This document shows positions 9,154 through 18,892 of a DNA stretch of 64,000 nucleotides, piece after piece. The stretch is from Butyrivibrio sp. (GTDB taxonomy: Bacteria > Bacillota > Clostridia > Lachnospirales > Lachnospiraceae): positions 16,428 through 80,427 of the forward strand of contig SVGB01000017.1 in NCBI GenBank assembly GCA_015056565.1, written 5' to 3'. Every line of letters begins with the position of its first letter. Positions within the stretch are counted from its first letter, which is position 1. The notes below the pieces were generated by a model that was not told the origin of the DNA, searched no databases, and worked only from the letters and a program-made list of their open reading frames with translations. The position numbers and the translations under genes are program-made.

Positions 9154-9180
9154 TAAACTTTTTGATTTTTCTGCCGATAT
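9154..9180 (+). promoter_or_regulatory. Sigma-28 (SigD/FliA) promoter for the chemotaxis receptor
   Basis: TAAA (9154-9157), exactly 15 bases, then GCCGATAT (9173-9180). This matches the Bacillus SigD consensus TAAA-N15-GCCGATAT at every position. It points at the methyl-accepting chemotaxis gene 140 bp downstream, which is the expected type of target. Confidence 0.85.
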
Positions 9181-9255
9181 AATTAATGTCGTATGGGTTG
9201 TTAATATAAATAAATGGTAAATCATTAATTTTTTATTATATTACCATCAATTGTG

Positions 9256-9283
9256 TTAACAATTCATCATGAAGGACTATAAT
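9256..9283 (+). promoter_or_regulatory. Second, sigma-A-type promoter for the chemotaxis receptor
   Basis: TTAACA (9256-9261), 16 bases, TATAAT (9278-9283), lying 39 bp before the start at 9322. Together with the sigma-28 promoter upstream it would give basal plus motility-linked expression. Confidence 0.55.
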
Positions 9284-9321
9284 ATATTGTAAGTTCCAAA
9301 AATATGATGGAGGTGTTACGA

Positions 9322-11349
9322 ATGGCAAAGGATGGTAAGGAGAAAGGTAAAAACAAGAAAGGATCAGTCAGTTTTAAAAACAGCATCAGAACAAAGCTGA
9401 TTGCTGTAATGCTGATAGTTGCAATTGTACCTCTTGCAATTGCTGTTATCGTAAGCTATAGCACATCTACTAAAAAAGCAAAGCTGGATGCAATTGACTC
9501 ACTGGACTGGCAGGCATGGTACATTGAGTCTGAGTTTGAGACCAAGGTTACTGAAAATATAAGATCATTGCAGGCAGTTGCTGCTGCTCCTTCAACTGTT
9601 AATTTTATGCTTCATCCTGAAGACCAGGAAGCTATGACCAAGACTCTTAACTACTTAGGTAGTGTTGATAAGAATCTGGATGATGGAAATATCACTGTTT
9701 TGACTGGACCTGATGGAATGCAGGTTTTAAGGGCAACAGGTAAGCTTGTTGACGTTTCAAAGAGAGAGTATTTCACCCAGGCTATGGCTGGTAATGCATA
9801 CTGCTCAGATATCATTGTATCTGCGTCTACAGGTGTAAGACAGTGTACTTTTGCTGTTCCAATTTATGGCGATGGTGGAGCAGTTATCGGAATTGCACAG
9901 AGGAACTATGACCTTAATGACTTCCATAAATTCCTTGCAGAAGAGTCTGAAGACGCCTTTATCGTTGATACACAAGGTATTGTAGCAGCACATTCTCAGT
10001 ATGAGATCGGTGTTGATGACGTTGATGACAGAAGCCAGTCGACATTCATGACCAGTGGACTGGATAATGGTTATTATGAGGTGGCTAATACCGGTAAGGG
10101 GTATGGAGCTCTTGTGGCGTATGTTAAGTCTCCTACAACCGGGTGGACGATCTGCACAGCTGAAGATCTTAAGGTTGTAACAGCAACGGCAAGATCAACA
10201 GCAATGATCGTTGTTATCATTGGAGTTATTTTGATTATAATTGCTGCCATCGTTTCATTCCTCATGGCAAGGAGCTTTGTGGATCCTATCAAGTATGTCA
10301 ACGATTCAATTGCGCAGCTTGCTGATGGACGCTTTTCTAAGGTTGCCAAGCACATTCAGAGAAAAGATGAATTTGGCGTAATGATTGGAAACACAAACGC
10401 TGTTATCGACAAACTTGAAGAGATTGTTACCAGCATAAAAGAGTCAGCTTCTAATGTTGGCATGAATTCTGAAGAGCTTTCAGATATGGCTAATCAGATT
10501 TCACAGACTGCAGAAGATGTATCAAACGCAGTTCAGGAGATTGCATCAGGTGCTACACAGCAGGCTGACGAAATCCAGAATGCTTCCATGAATGTAGGCA
10601 AAATTGGCGATGCAGTTGGTGATGTGCAGAGTTCAACTGGTGATCTTTCAACACTTGCAGACAAGATGAAAGAAGCTTCGGAAGTATCCAGCAAGTCTCT
10701 TACATCACTTCAGGATTCTTCAAATGAAATGACTGCAAAGATTGACGACATTTCAAACACTATCCAGGCAACACAGGATGCTGTTACAAATATCAATGGC
10801 AAGGTTGAAGGCATCGCTTCAATCGCTACACAGACAAACCTCCTTTCCCTCAACGCTTCTATCGAGGCAGCAAGAGCAGGAGAGGCAGGAAAAGGATTTG
10901 CAGTCGTTGCGGAAGAGATCGGCAAGCTTGCTGATGATTCCAAGCAGATGGCTGATGATATCAGAAAAGAGATGGATATCCTCCTTGAGCAGTCTAAGGC
11001 AGCAGTTGCTGCAGCTGAAGATGTTCGTCAGGGCAACATGGATCAGCAGATGGCACTTGGTGAGACACTTGAGGCAGTTAACGGAATGCTTTCCGATATC
11101 GGCAGCACAGTTGGCGGCGTACAGCTTATTTCTCAGGGCGCTGACACATGTGAATCAAGCAAGAATGCGGTTGTTGATACTATGAGCGCACTTTCAGCTA
11201 TTTCCGAAGAGAATGCTGCTTCTTCTGAGGAAACAGGTGCTTCAATGCAGGAGCTTTCTGCTACAGTTACAACCCTTGCTGGATCTGCAAATAACCTCAA
11301 AGACATCGCTAACAAGCTCAACGACGAGATGTCATTCTTCAAGAACTGA
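9322..11349 (+). CDS. Methyl-accepting chemotaxis protein with dCache-type sensor (675 aa)
   Basis: The start at 9322 ([10 protein letters not shown]) is chosen over the ATG at 9304 because GGAGGT (9309-9314) is correctly spaced for it. A lysine-rich N-terminus is followed by membrane helix 1 (about residues 30-50), an extracellular Cache-type sensor (to about 290, with the PIYG and GWTI stretches typical of dCache), membrane helix 2 (about 290-315), HAMP, and a long coiled-coil signalling region. The conserved hairpin tip ([20 protein letters not shown]) contacts CheA/CheW. The ligand is unknown; many dCache sensors bind amino acids or other small molecules. Transcription is from sigma-28 and sigma-A promoters. 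It is probably monocistronic, since a terminator follows at 11381. Confidence 0.93.
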   Translation: MAKDGKEKGKNKKGSVSFKNSIRTKLIAVMLIVAIVPLAIAVIVSYSTSTKKAKLDAIDSLDWQAWYIESEFETKVTENIRSLQAVAAAPSTVNFMLHPEDQEAMTKTLNYLGSVDKNLDDGNITVLTGPDGMQVLRATGKLVDVSKREYFTQAMAGNAYCSDIIVSASTGVRQCTFAVPIYGDGGAVIGIAQRNYDLNDFHKFLAEESEDAFIVDTQGIVAAHSQYEIGVDDVDDRSQSTFMTSGLDNGYYEVANTGKGYGALVAYVKSPTTGWTICTAEDLKVVTATARSTAMIVVIIGVILIIIAAIVSFLMARSFVDPIKYVNDSIAQLADGRFSKVAKHIQRKDEFGVMIGNTNAVIDKLEEIVTSIKESASNVGMNSEELSDMANQISQTAEDVSNAVQEIASGATQQADEIQNASMNVGKIGDAVGDVQSSTGDLSTLADKMKEASEVSSKSLTSLQDSSNEMTAKIDDISNTIQATQDAVTNINGKVEGIASIATQTNLLSLNASIEAARAGEAGKGFAVVAEEIGKLADDSKQMADDIRKEMDILLEQSKAAVAAAEDVRQGNMDQQMALGETLEAVNGMLSDIGSTVGGVQLISQGADTCESSKNAVVDTMSALSAISEENAASSEETGASMQELSATVTTLAGSANNLKDIANKLNDEMSFFKN

Positions 11350-11380
11350 TCATAACACCTTTCATATGAAATAATATAAT

Positions 11381-11425
11381 GCGCCGGTGGAACGCTTATA
11401 AGCTGTTTCGCCGGCGCTTTATTTT
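11381..11425 (+). terminator. Rho-independent terminator after the chemotaxis receptor
   Basis: GCGCCGG (11381-11387) pairs with CCGGCGC (11411-11417), with a partly paired inner loop, followed by TTTATTTT. Confidence 0.8.
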
Positions 11426-11471
11426 GTGGTAAAATCAAAGGATAGCAAACTATGAAAAAGAGGGTATGGGT

Positions 11472-12695
11472 ATGGCAGAGCTTAAGTGTCCACATTGCGG
11501 ACAGGCATTTACAGTTGATGATACAGAACTTAGCAGCATTGTTTCACAGATAAGGGACAAGGAATTTGAAAAAGACCTTTCCCAGAGAACTTCTGAACTT
11601 GAGAGGCATCTTAAAGAGCGCCATGAGCTGGAACTATCTGCAAAGGAAAACGAACTACGTGTTTCTCAGGCAAAAGAAATTGAAGCCCTCAGGGAACAGA
11701 TAAGAAAAATTGAAGAGTCCAATACCAAGCTTAAGCTTGAACTTGATAACGTTGATGATAAAAAGAAGCTGGCAGTCCTTGAGGCAGTCAAGAAGGTCGA
11801 GGATGAAAAGAACGCCCTGGCTGACGAGCTTTCTGAGAAAAACAAGGATCTGGAGACAGCTCTTTTGCAGGAAAAAGAGAGAGGTAAGATCCTCCTTGCT
11901 GAAAAAGAGCGTGAGGTGGAGTTCTACAAGGACCTTAAAACCCGCATGTCAACCAAGATGGTAGGTGAGACCTTAGAGCAGCACTGTGAGATACAGTTTA
12001 ACCAGATCAGGGCCACAGCCTTTAGAAACGCCTATTTTGAAAAGGATAATGACGCAAGGTCTGGTAGTAAGGGAGATTACATCTTCAGAGAAACTGACGA
12101 AAACGGCGTTGAGATAATTTCCATCATGTTCGAGATGAAGAACGAGATGGACGAGACTGCCACCAAGCACAAGAACGAGGACTTTTTCAAGGAGCTTGAC
12201 AAGGACAGGAGGGAAAAGAACTGTGAATATGCGGTACTTGTATCCCTTCTTGAGAGTGATTCAGAGCTCTATAATGCTGGAATTGTTGATGTTTCCTACA
12301 AGTATGACAAGATGTATGTGGTCCGTCCTCAGTGCTTTATACCAATAATTACGCTCCTTAGGAACGCGGCTTTAAATGCTCTTTCCTACAAGCAGGAGCT
12401 TATGGAGGTCCGCAATCAGGACATCGATATTTCCAATTTTGAGGACAGCCTCCTTAAGTTCAAAAATGACTTTAGCAGCAACTATGAGAAGGCCCACAGC
12501 CACTTTGACAAGGCTATAGAGGAGATCGACAAGACGATCCAGCATCTTGAGAAGGTTAAAAAAGAGCTTCAGGGCTCTGACAATCAGCTCAGGATCGCCA
12601 ACAACAAGGTGGACGACGTTTCTGTGAAGAAGCTTACAAGGAATAATCCCACCATGAAAGCCAAGTTTGCAGAGCTTAAAAAGAGCGAGACTTGA
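11472..12695 (+). CDS. DUF2130 domain protein with N-terminal zinc-ribbon-like motif and coiled coil (407 aa)
   Basis: The ATG at 11472 is preferred over 11466 because GAGGG (11460-11464) is better spaced for it. The N-terminus MAELKCPHCGQ holds a single CPHC motif like half a zinc ribbon. Residues about 30-165 are a charged coiled coil. The rest matches DUF2130: GETLEQHCE, GDYIFRE, FEMKNE, FFKELDKDRREKNC and NPTMKAKFAEL. Members are widespread in bacteria and their function is not established. The conserved acidic and FEMKNE-type block resembles a nuclease-fold core, but that is speculative. It stands alone between terminators and the MATE gene. Confidence 0.85.
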   Translation: MAELKCPHCGQAFTVDDTELSSIVSQIRDKEFEKDLSQRTSELERHLKERHELELSAKENELRVSQAKEIEALREQIRKIEESNTKLKLELDNVDDKKKLAVLEAVKKVEDEKNALADELSEKNKDLETALLQEKERGKILLAEKEREVEFYKDLKTRMSTKMVGETLEQHCEIQFNQIRATAFRNAYFEKDNDARSGSKGDYIFRETDENGVEIISIMFEMKNEMDETATKHKNEDFFKELDKDRREKNCEYAVLVSLLESDSELYNAGIVDVSYKYDKMYVVRPQCFIPIITLLRNAALNALSYKQELMEVRNQDIDISNFEDSLLKFKNDFSSNYEKAHSHFDKAIEEIDKTIQHLEKVKKELQGSDNQLRIANNKVDDVSVKKLTRNNPTMKAKFAELKKSET

Positions 12696-12747
12696 CACTG
12701 GGTGTATCATAAGTAAAACGCAATAAAATTGTACAAAAGGAAAATTA

Positions 12748-14157
12748 ATGTCTAGTCAAAAGAATCAGAGCAGAAGAGAATTCATGACACAGACACCAGT
12801 ACCCAAGCTGATACTGACACTGTCTGTGCCAACAATAATAAGCATGCTGGTCACAGCAATCTACAACACAGCAGATACTTTTTTCGTTGCCAGAGTGTCT
12901 ACAGACCCTGCAGTTAATACCGCTGCCACCGCCTCTGTAGGACTTGTATTTACCGTGATGGCCATAATCCAGGCATTTGGATTTTTTTGCGGACACGGAT
13001 CAGGCAATTACCTTTCAAGAATGCTAGGAGCAGGCAACCACAAGGAAGCCAATGAGATGGCATCCACAGGCTTTGCCATGGCCCTTATTCTTGGAGTTAT
13101 ATTCGCTGTTGTCGGGAATATTTTTGTTACACCCATAGCCCAGTTTCTTGGGGCTACAGATGCCACCATGCAGTTTACCAAGGACTACATGAGGATCATC
13201 TTATTTGGTGCGCCATTTATGATGGCCCAGTTTGTAATAAACAACCAGCTGCGTTTCCAGGGCGCTGCCACCTATGCAATGATAGGTCTCATGTGCGGCG
13301 CTGTCATGAACATGGTTCTTGATCCGCTTCTTATCATGGTGTTCCATATGGAAGTCATAGGCGCAGGAATTGCCACTGTTATGGGACAGATCACCAGCTT
13401 TATCGTGCTGCTCATAGGAACCAGCAAGGGCGAAAACATCAAGATGAGCTGGGAAAATGTTCACATAAACAGGCACTACATTTATGAGATAATCAACGGC
13501 GGAGCACCATCTCTTTTCCGTCAGGGCCTGGCTGCAATATCAACGCTTCTCCTCAACAGGATGGCAGGAGCAGTTGGAGCTGCCACAGTTGTGACGATCG
13601 CTGGAGCAGAGCAGGTTATTGGAGCTGAGTCCGCAATTGCCGGAATGTCAGTGGCAGGAAGGCTCATGATGATGATGGCGTCAGCCCTTATAGGATTTGG
13701 ACAGGGCTATCAGCCAGTCTGCTCATTTAACTACGGCGCAGGCCTTACAAAGAGAGTTAAGGAAGGCTTCGTTTTCTGCGTAAAATATTCAACCATTTTC
13801 CTTATAGGAATTGGAGCTGTATGCTTTGCTTTTGCGCCAGGTATCGTTTCCCTGTTCACCAGACAGGAAGCAGCCCATATTGTAGGCGTTTCAGCCCTTC
13901 GCTTTATGTCGCTATCCCTTCCGCTTTCTGGAGCCATAGTTATCAGCAACATGATGCTCCAGTCAATTGGTAAGGGCTTTAAGGCATCAATCACAGCATC
14001 AGCCAGAAACGGCATCTGCTTTATTCCGCTTATCCTGATACTGCCTCAGTTCTTTGGCATAACAGGTGTTGAAATGACTCAGGCCTGTGCTGATGTTTTA
14101 TCGCTGTTTATCGCAGTTCCTTTGGCGATTTCGGAACTTAAGAAATTTAACGACTAA
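12748..14157 (+). CDS. MATE family multidrug/metabolite exporter (469 aa)
   Basis: Length and hydrophobicity fit the 12-helix MATE fold. The N-terminal PVPKLILTLSVPTIISMLV, the NTADTFFVAR motif and the duplicated half beginning GGAPSLFRQG are typical of the DinF/NorM-like family. It would expel organic cations or metabolites using an Na+ or H+ gradient across the cytoplasmic membrane. It lies 12 bp before an amino-acid ABC permease and may be co-transcribed with it, so export of an amino-acid-type metabolite is possible. The substrate is not visible in the sequence. Confidence 0.9.
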   Translation: MSSQKNQSRREFMTQTPVPKLILTLSVPTIISMLVTAIYNTADTFFVARVSTDPAVNTAATASVGLVFTVMAIIQAFGFFCGHGSGNYLSRMLGAGNHKEANEMASTGFAMALILGVIFAVVGNIFVTPIAQFLGATDATMQFTKDYMRIILFGAPFMMAQFVINNQLRFQGAATYAMIGLMCGAVMNMVLDPLLIMVFHMEVIGAGIATVMGQITSFIVLLIGTSKGENIKMSWENVHINRHYIYEIINGGAPSLFRQGLAAISTLLLNRMAGAVGAATVVTIAGAEQVIGAESAIAGMSVAGRLMMMMASALIGFGQGYQPVCSFNYGAGLTKRVKEGFVFCVKYSTIFLIGIGAVCFAFAPGIVSLFTRQEAAHIVGVSALRFMSLSLPLSGAIVISNMMLQSIGKGFKASITASARNGICFIPLILILPQFFGITGVEMTQACADVLSLFIAVPLAISELKKFND

Positions 14158-14169
14158 CTTGGAGATCTT

Positions 14170-14844
14170 ATGTTTAATGAAAAAACACTGGAGCTTCTCA
14201 TAAGCTCTTTCCCCAAAATATTAGAATTTGGACTTAAAGTGACATTGCCTCTGGCGGCCATAGCCTTTGTGCTGTCCACAGTTATCGCGGTGCTTGTTGC
14301 CATGGTGCAGTACGCCAAGACTCCGGTACTGTCACAGATCTGCCGCATCTACATCTGGATAATCAGAGGAACGCCGCTGCTGGTTCAGCTCATGGTGGCT
14401 TTCTATGGGCTTCCCCTTCTTGGGATCCATTCCAATCCCTTTGTGATGGCGGTAATTGTCTTTTCTATAAATGAAGGCGCATATTCTGCAGAGACCATGA
14501 GAGCAGCCATGGAGGCGGTTCCTGCGGGACAATTGGAGGCGGGCTACTGCGTTGGCATGAACTATATGCAGATCATGTGGCACATCATCCTTCCACAGGC
14601 CTTCAGAACAGCGTTCCCATCTTTGTTCAATGCACTTATCAGCATGGTAAAAGACACATCTCTTGCCTCAAGTATCACCGTGGTTGAGATGTTCACAAGG
14701 ACCAAGCAGATCGCAGGTCAGTCCTACAACTACCTGCCACTTTACATTGAAGTTGCACTTGTGTACCTGATCTTCTGTACAGTTCTTACATTTATCCAGA
14801 AGAAGGGTGAAAAGATCCTTGGAAGCTATGGCGTGCGCAAGTGA
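14170..14844 (+). CDS. Polar amino-acid ABC transporter permease (224 aa), system 1
   Basis: A HisM/TcyB-type inner-membrane subunit. The Gln/His/Cys permease signature IIRGTPLLVQL is present, as is the cytoplasmic EAA-like loop (EAGYCVGMNYMQIMWHIILPQA), which docks on the ATPase. About five membrane helices are expected. It is followed by its ATPase (14882) and solute-binding lipoprotein (15719), giving a complete import system. Its place in a sulfur-amino-acid block suggests cystine or a related substrate; this is inference. Confidence 0.92.
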   Translation: MFNEKTLELLISSFPKILEFGLKVTLPLAAIAFVLSTVIAVLVAMVQYAKTPVLSQICRIYIWIIRGTPLLVQLMVAFYGLPLLGIHSNPFVMAVIVFSINEGAYSAETMRAAMEAVPAGQLEAGYCVGMNYMQIMWHIILPQAFRTAFPSLFNALISMVKDTSLASSITVVEMFTRTKQIAGQSYNYLPLYIEVALVYLIFCTVLTFIQKKGEKILGSYGVRK

Positions 14845-14881
14845 CGGATTCTATTTTTGAAAAGAAGATCAGGAGGAGCAT

Positions 14882-15622
14882 ATGGCTCTTTTAGAAGTAA
14901 AACAGATAAAGAAGGCATTTGGAGACAATGGCGTACTTCTTGGAATTGACTTAACTGTGGAAAAAGGCGATGTGGTATCGATCCTTGGACCATCAGGTTC
15001 AGGAAAGACTACGCTCCTTAGGTGCATCAACTTCCTTGAGAAGGCAGATGGAGGACATCTTTCCTTTGAGGGAAAAGAGTATGATCTGTCTGGGATCACC
15101 AAGGCTGAGATAGCGGAAATAAGGAAAAAGACAGGCTTTGTGTTCCAAAACTATAACCTGTTTGCCAACAAGACAGTTCTTGGAAATGTGACTTTGGGCC
15201 TTACTTCTGCAAGGAAGGTTTCAAAGGCTGACGCTGAGAAAAAAGCCATGGACGTCCTTAAAAAAGTTGGAATGGCAGAGTTTAAGGACTACTATCCAAG
15301 CCAGTTGTCCGGTGGACAGCAGCAGAGAGTAGCTATAGCCAGGGCTCTTGCCACAGACCCAAGCATCATCTTCTTTGATGAGCCCACATCAGCTCTGGAC
15401 CCGCAGCTAACTGCAGAGGTTCTTGAAGTCATGAGGGAGCTGGCTAATGAGGGCATGACCATGATAGTAGTGACCCACGAGATCTCTTTTGCAAAAGAGG
15501 TATCAACTCATGTGGTATTCATGGCAGATGGAAATGTGGTGGAAGAAGGCAGTGCGGCTGAGTTTTTCGAGCATCCTAAAATGGACCGCACAAAAGAGTT
15601 CTTGCGTTTGACTGAAAATTGA
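14882..15622 (+). CDS. Polar amino-acid ABC transporter ATPase (246 aa), system 1
   Basis: Starts after AGGAGG. The Walker A motif is GPSGSGKTT, the Q-loop is FVFQNYNLF, the signature is LSGGQQQRVAIARAL, Walker B is [13 protein letters not shown], and the switch histidine is in VVTHE. This is the GlnQ/TcyC type. It works on the cytoplasmic face with the permease at 14170 to energise amino-acid uptake. Confidence 0.94.
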   Translation: MALLEVKQIKKAFGDNGVLLGIDLTVEKGDVVSILGPSGSGKTTLLRCINFLEKADGGHLSFEGKEYDLSGITKAEIAEIRKKTGFVFQNYNLFANKTVLGNVTLGLTSARKVSKADAEKKAMDVLKKVGMAEFKDYYPSQLSGGQQQRVAIARALATDPSIIFFDEPTSALDPQLTAEVLEVMRELANEGMTMIVVTHEISFAKEVSTHVVFMADGNVVEEGSAAEFFEHPKMDRTKEFLRLTEN

Positions 15623-15718
15623 TGTATTATACACAAAAAAATTGTGCAAAATATTTGCGGCGAAATGGAGTTAATATTACGCTTCAATAGCTGCGCAGAT
15701 CTACGAGGAGGATAAATT

Positions 15719-16576
15719 ATGAAGAAGAAATTAGCTATGTTACTTACAGCAGTTCTTATGACTGCATCCATCACAGCTTGCGGAGCTGCAGCTGATAATG
15801 CACAGGCTCCAGCAGAGACAGCAGATAGCCAGGAGGCAGAGGCTCAGGCTCCTGCAGGCGAGGATCACCTTGCTCGCATCAAGGCGGCAGGCAAGATCAC
15901 AATCGCAACTGAAGGCGTTTGGGCACCATTTACTTATCACGATGAGACAACAGATGAGCTTGTTGGATTTGATGTTGAGGTTGCTGCAGCAATCGCAGAA
16001 AAGCTCGGTGTTGAGGCTGATTTTAAGGAAGTGGCTTTTGACGGCGGTCTTACAGGTGTAACAACCGGAACCTTCGATATGATGGCCAACGGCGTTGATG
16101 TTACAGATGACAGAAAAGAGACATACGACTTCACAGAGCCTTATGCCTATGACCACGCTGTAGTTGTAACTCTTGCATCTAACAGCGACATCACATCATT
16201 TGATGACTTAAATGGCAGGACAACAGCCAATTCAGCAGGTTCAACCTATGAGGCTATGGGTAAAGAGCACGGCGCTACAGTATCTAACGTTGATACTCTG
16301 GGCGAGACCATGACTCTTGTACTCAACGGAACAGTTGATGCTACTATCAATGCCAACACTTCAGCTCAGGACTACTTCAACACAACAGGTACTACGGAGC
16401 TCAAGGTTGCAGCAACAGACCCTGAGGTTACAATGTACGCTGTTCCTCTTGCAAAGGGCGCTGACAACGATTCCTTAAGGGAAGCCATCAACGAGGCTAT
16501 TGCAGAGCTCAGATCAGAAGGTAAGCTCAAAGAGATCTCTGAGAAGTACTTCGGAGCAGATATAACATCAGATTGA
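15719..16576 (+). CDS. Amino-acid ABC transporter substrate-binding lipoprotein (285 aa), system 1
   Basis: A lipoprotein signal peptide ends at Cys21 (SITAC). An Ala/Glu-rich tether follows, then a type-II periplasmic-binding fold (SBP_bac_3) with GVWAPFTY, VGFDVEVAAAIAEKLG, MANGVDVTDDRKETYDF and a C-terminal KEISEKYFG. The pattern is close to cystine-binding TcyA/FliY-like proteins, but the ligand cannot be fixed from sequence alone. It probably completes the transporter of 14170-15622; the 96-bp gap has a good ribosome site and no obvious promoter. Confidence 0.9.
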   Translation: MKKKLAMLLTAVLMTASITACGAAADNAQAPAETADSQEAEAQAPAGEDHLARIKAAGKITIATEGVWAPFTYHDETTDELVGFDVEVAAAIAEKLGVEADFKEVAFDGGLTGVTTGTFDMMANGVDVTDDRKETYDFTEPYAYDHAVVVTLASNSDITSFDDLNGRTTANSAGSTYEAMGKEHGATVSNVDTLGETMTLVLNGTVDATINANTSAQDYFNTTGTTELKVAATDPEVTMYAVPLAKGADNDSLREAINEAIAELRSEGKLKEISEKYFGADITSD

Positions 16577-16596
16577 TATTTCTTTATTATTAGTAC

Positions 16597-16641
16597 TTGA
16601 TTTAATTTAATATTGTTGCTATATTATACATAAAATGTATA
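16597..16641 (+). promoter_or_regulatory. Sigma-A promoter with overlapping inverted-repeat operator
   Basis: TTGATT (16597-16602), 17 bases, TATATT (16620-16625). The perfect inverted repeat TATACAT-AAA-ATGTATA (16625-16641) begins on the last base of the -10 and covers the likely start site, as a repressor operator would. It drives the second binding-protein/permease/ATPase unit. The regulator is unknown. Confidence 0.55.
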
Positions 16642-16680
16642 AATATACAGAATTTGTGTATAAAACAGGAGGAGAAAATT

Positions 16681-17460
16681 ATGAAGAAGAAATTTTTATC
16701 AGCCTTTGTAGCAACAATGATGACCATGGTCTTTCTTTGCGGATGCGGCGCAGCTACCGCTGGAGAGGCTGACAATGGCGGAGAAGCTTCAAAGGAGACC
16801 CTTATTGTAGGAACCAACGCAGCTTTTCCGCCTTTTGAATATGTGGGCGATGATGGCAAGCCTGATGGATTTGACATTGCTCTTATCAAGGCAATCGGTG
16901 AAGAGATCGGCGTTGAAGTTCAGATCCAGGACATGGAGTTTGATTCACTTGTATCATCCATCGGTAACAAGATCGATGTTGCTATCGCAGGAATGACAGT
17001 TACAGAAGAGAGAAAGAACATGGTTGATTTCTCTGATCCATATTACGAGGCAGTTCAGGCTGTTGTTATTCCTAAGGGAGCAGCCATTGCTACAGCAGAT
17101 GACTTAAAGAACAAAAAGATCGGCGTTCAGCTTGGAACAACAGGTGAGTTCATCGCTGATGAGATCGAAGGTGCTGAAGTTTCAGCATACAACAAGGCAG
17201 TAGATGCAGTTAATGACCTTAACAACGGACGTGTTGACTGCGTTATCGTTGACAAGAACCCTGCTGAAGTTTTTGGCGCACAGTTTGCTGATCAGGTTGA
17301 AGTTGTAGCAGGTGAGAACTTTGACTTTGAGCCTGAGAACTACGCTATTGCACTTCCTAAGGGAGATGAAGATCTTGCAGTTAAGATTAACACAGCTTTA
17401 AAGAAGTTCAAGGACAATGGAACATACGACAGTCTTGTTAAGCAGTACATTGAGGAGTGA
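16681..17460 (+). CDS. Amino-acid ABC transporter substrate-binding lipoprotein (259 aa), system 2
   Basis: The start at 16681 is preferred over the in-frame ATG at 16654 because AGGAGG lies just before it and the protein then begins with a normal lipoprotein signal (MKKKFLS, lipobox ending at Cys22). The SBP_bac_3 fold shows NAAFPPFEYV, DGFDIALIKAIGEEIG, AGMTVTEERKNMVDFSDPYY and IGVQLGTTGE. This is the arginine/cystine/glutamine-binding type. The gene is followed by permease and ATPase genes in the order binding protein, permease, ATPase. Confidence 0.92.
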   Translation: MKKKFLSAFVATMMTMVFLCGCGAATAGEADNGGEASKETLIVGTNAAFPPFEYVGDDGKPDGFDIALIKAIGEEIGVEVQIQDMEFDSLVSSIGNKIDVAIAGMTVTEERKNMVDFSDPYYEAVQAVVIPKGAAIATADDLKNKKIGVQLGTTGEFIADEIEGAEVSAYNKAVDAVNDLNNGRVDCVIVDKNPAEVFGAQFADQVEVVAGENFDFEPENYAIALPKGDEDLAVKINTALKKFKDNGTYDSLVKQYIEE

Positions 17461-17469
17461 TTTAGGTAA

Positions 17470-18156
17470 ATGACCATTTCAGAACGTTTTGCCGCAGCCT
17501 TTATTACAGGTGAGCGCTGGAAACTTTATATTTCTGGTCTTGGGATAACCTTGGAGATAGCTCTTTTCGCAGGAATCCTTGGAATCATCATTGGTACGGT
17601 GGCGGCTCTTATGAAGCTGTCCACAACTGAAGACGGTAAGCCCACAGTGCTTAATTACATTGCCACAGTTTATGTTGATGTTATCCGCGGAACACCGAGC
17701 GTTTTGCAGCTCCTTATCATGTGGTTCATCGTAATGGAGTCATCCAACAATGGAATTCTGGTTGCGTCTCTTTCCTTTGGTATCAACTCAGGAGCCTATG
17801 TTTCCGAGATCGTAAGGGGCGGTATCCTGGCAGTTGACAAGGGACAGATGGAGGCAGGAAGATCCCTTGGACTATCCAAGGCTAAGACCATGCGCTACAT
17901 CGTCCTTCCCCAGGCAATGAAGAATGTTATTCCACCTCTGGGCAACGAGTTTATCACTCTGGTAAAAGAGACGGCTATTGTAGGATATGTATCGCTGTCC
18001 GACCTTACACGTGTTGCTAACCAGATCGCATCAAGGACCTATGACGCATTTATGCCTCTTATAGGTGCAGCTGCTATCTACTTTATCGTGATCAAGATCC
18101 TTACGATACTCCTTGGAAAACTTGAAAGGAGGATGCGAAGAAGTGATATCCGTTAA
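17470..18156 (+). CDS. Polar amino-acid ABC transporter permease (228 aa), system 2
   Basis: A HisM-like permease with [16 protein letters not shown] near the middle and the ATPase-docking loop [22 protein letters not shown]. The gene starts 9 bp after the binding-protein stop, and its last 14 bp overlap the ATPase gene, so the three are translated as one operon. Confidence 0.93.
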   Translation: MTISERFAAAFITGERWKLYISGLGITLEIALFAGILGIIIGTVAALMKLSTTEDGKPTVLNYIATVYVDVIRGTPSVLQLLIMWFIVMESSNNGILVASLSFGINSGAYVSEIVRGGILAVDKGQMEAGRSLGLSKAKTMRYIVLPQAMKNVIPPLGNEFITLVKETAIVGYVSLSDLTRVANQIASRTYDAFMPLIGAAAIYFIVIKILTILLGKLERRMRRSDIR

Positions 18157-18880
18157 GAACCTTACAAAAGACTACACCAGGGCTGATGGCAATCATATAA
18201 GAGTTATAGAGGGCCTCAACTACGAAATTGAAAAGGGAGAAAAGATTGTTATCGTTGGACCTTCGGGTTCAGGTAAGAGTACCTTCCTCAGGTGCCTCAA
18301 TCTTCTGGAAAGACCTACAGCAGGACAGATCTTTTTTGACGGCGAGGAAATAACCGCCAAGGGAACTGATATCAATAAGGTCAGAGAGAGGATGGGAATG
18401 GTATTTCAGAACTTCAACCTCTTTAACAACCTTACCGTAATGCAGAACCTCACACTGGCTCCTGTGAAGCTTAAGATCATGAGCGAAAAAGAGGCCAGGG
18501 AGAAGGCAACTGAGCTCCTTAAAAGAGTTAATCTGCTGGAGAAGGCAGACGTTTATCCTGCATCTTTATCCGGTGGTCAGAAGCAGAGAATAGCCATTGT
18601 TCGCTCTCTTTGCATGAACCCCGAAGTGATGCTCTTCGACGAGCCCACATCGGCTCTTGATCCTGAAATGGTCGGAGAAGTTTTAGATGTTATGAAGCAG
18701 CTGGCAGATGATGGCATGACCATGGTAGTTGTTACCCACGAGATGGGCTTTGCCAGAGAAGTTGCCACCAAAGTCCTGTTCATGGACGAGGGAATCCTCC
18801 TTGAGGAAAACACCCCCGAAGAATTCTTCGAACATCCAAAAACCAAGCGCCTCCAGGACTTTTTGTCCAAGGTACTGTAA
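18143..18880 (+). CDS. Polar amino-acid ABC transporter ATPase (245 aa), system 2; GTG start
   Basis: I place the start at GTG 18143, giving [11 protein letters not shown], the family's usual N-terminus. AAGGAGG (18126-18132) fits it. The upstream ATG at 18113 lies inside the permease and would add ten atypical residues. Walker A is GPSGSGKST, the signature is [15 protein letters not shown], Walker B is [13 protein letters not shown], and the switch is VVTHE. A long palindrome, 18893-19048, follows 12 bp after the stop and may act as the operon's end. Confidence 0.92.
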   Translation: MISVKNLTKDYTRADGNHIRVIEGLNYEIEKGEKIVIVGPSGSGKSTFLRCLNLLERPTAGQIFFDGEEITAKGTDINKVRERMGMVFQNFNLFNNLTVMQNLTLAPVKLKIMSEKEAREKATELLKRVNLLEKADVYPASLSGGQKQRIAIVRSLCMNPEVMLFDEPTSALDPEMVGEVLDVMKQLADDGMTMVVVTHEMGFAREVATKVLFMDEGILLEENTPEEFFEHPKTKRLQDFLSKVL

Positions 18881-18892
18881 TATATTGCACAC

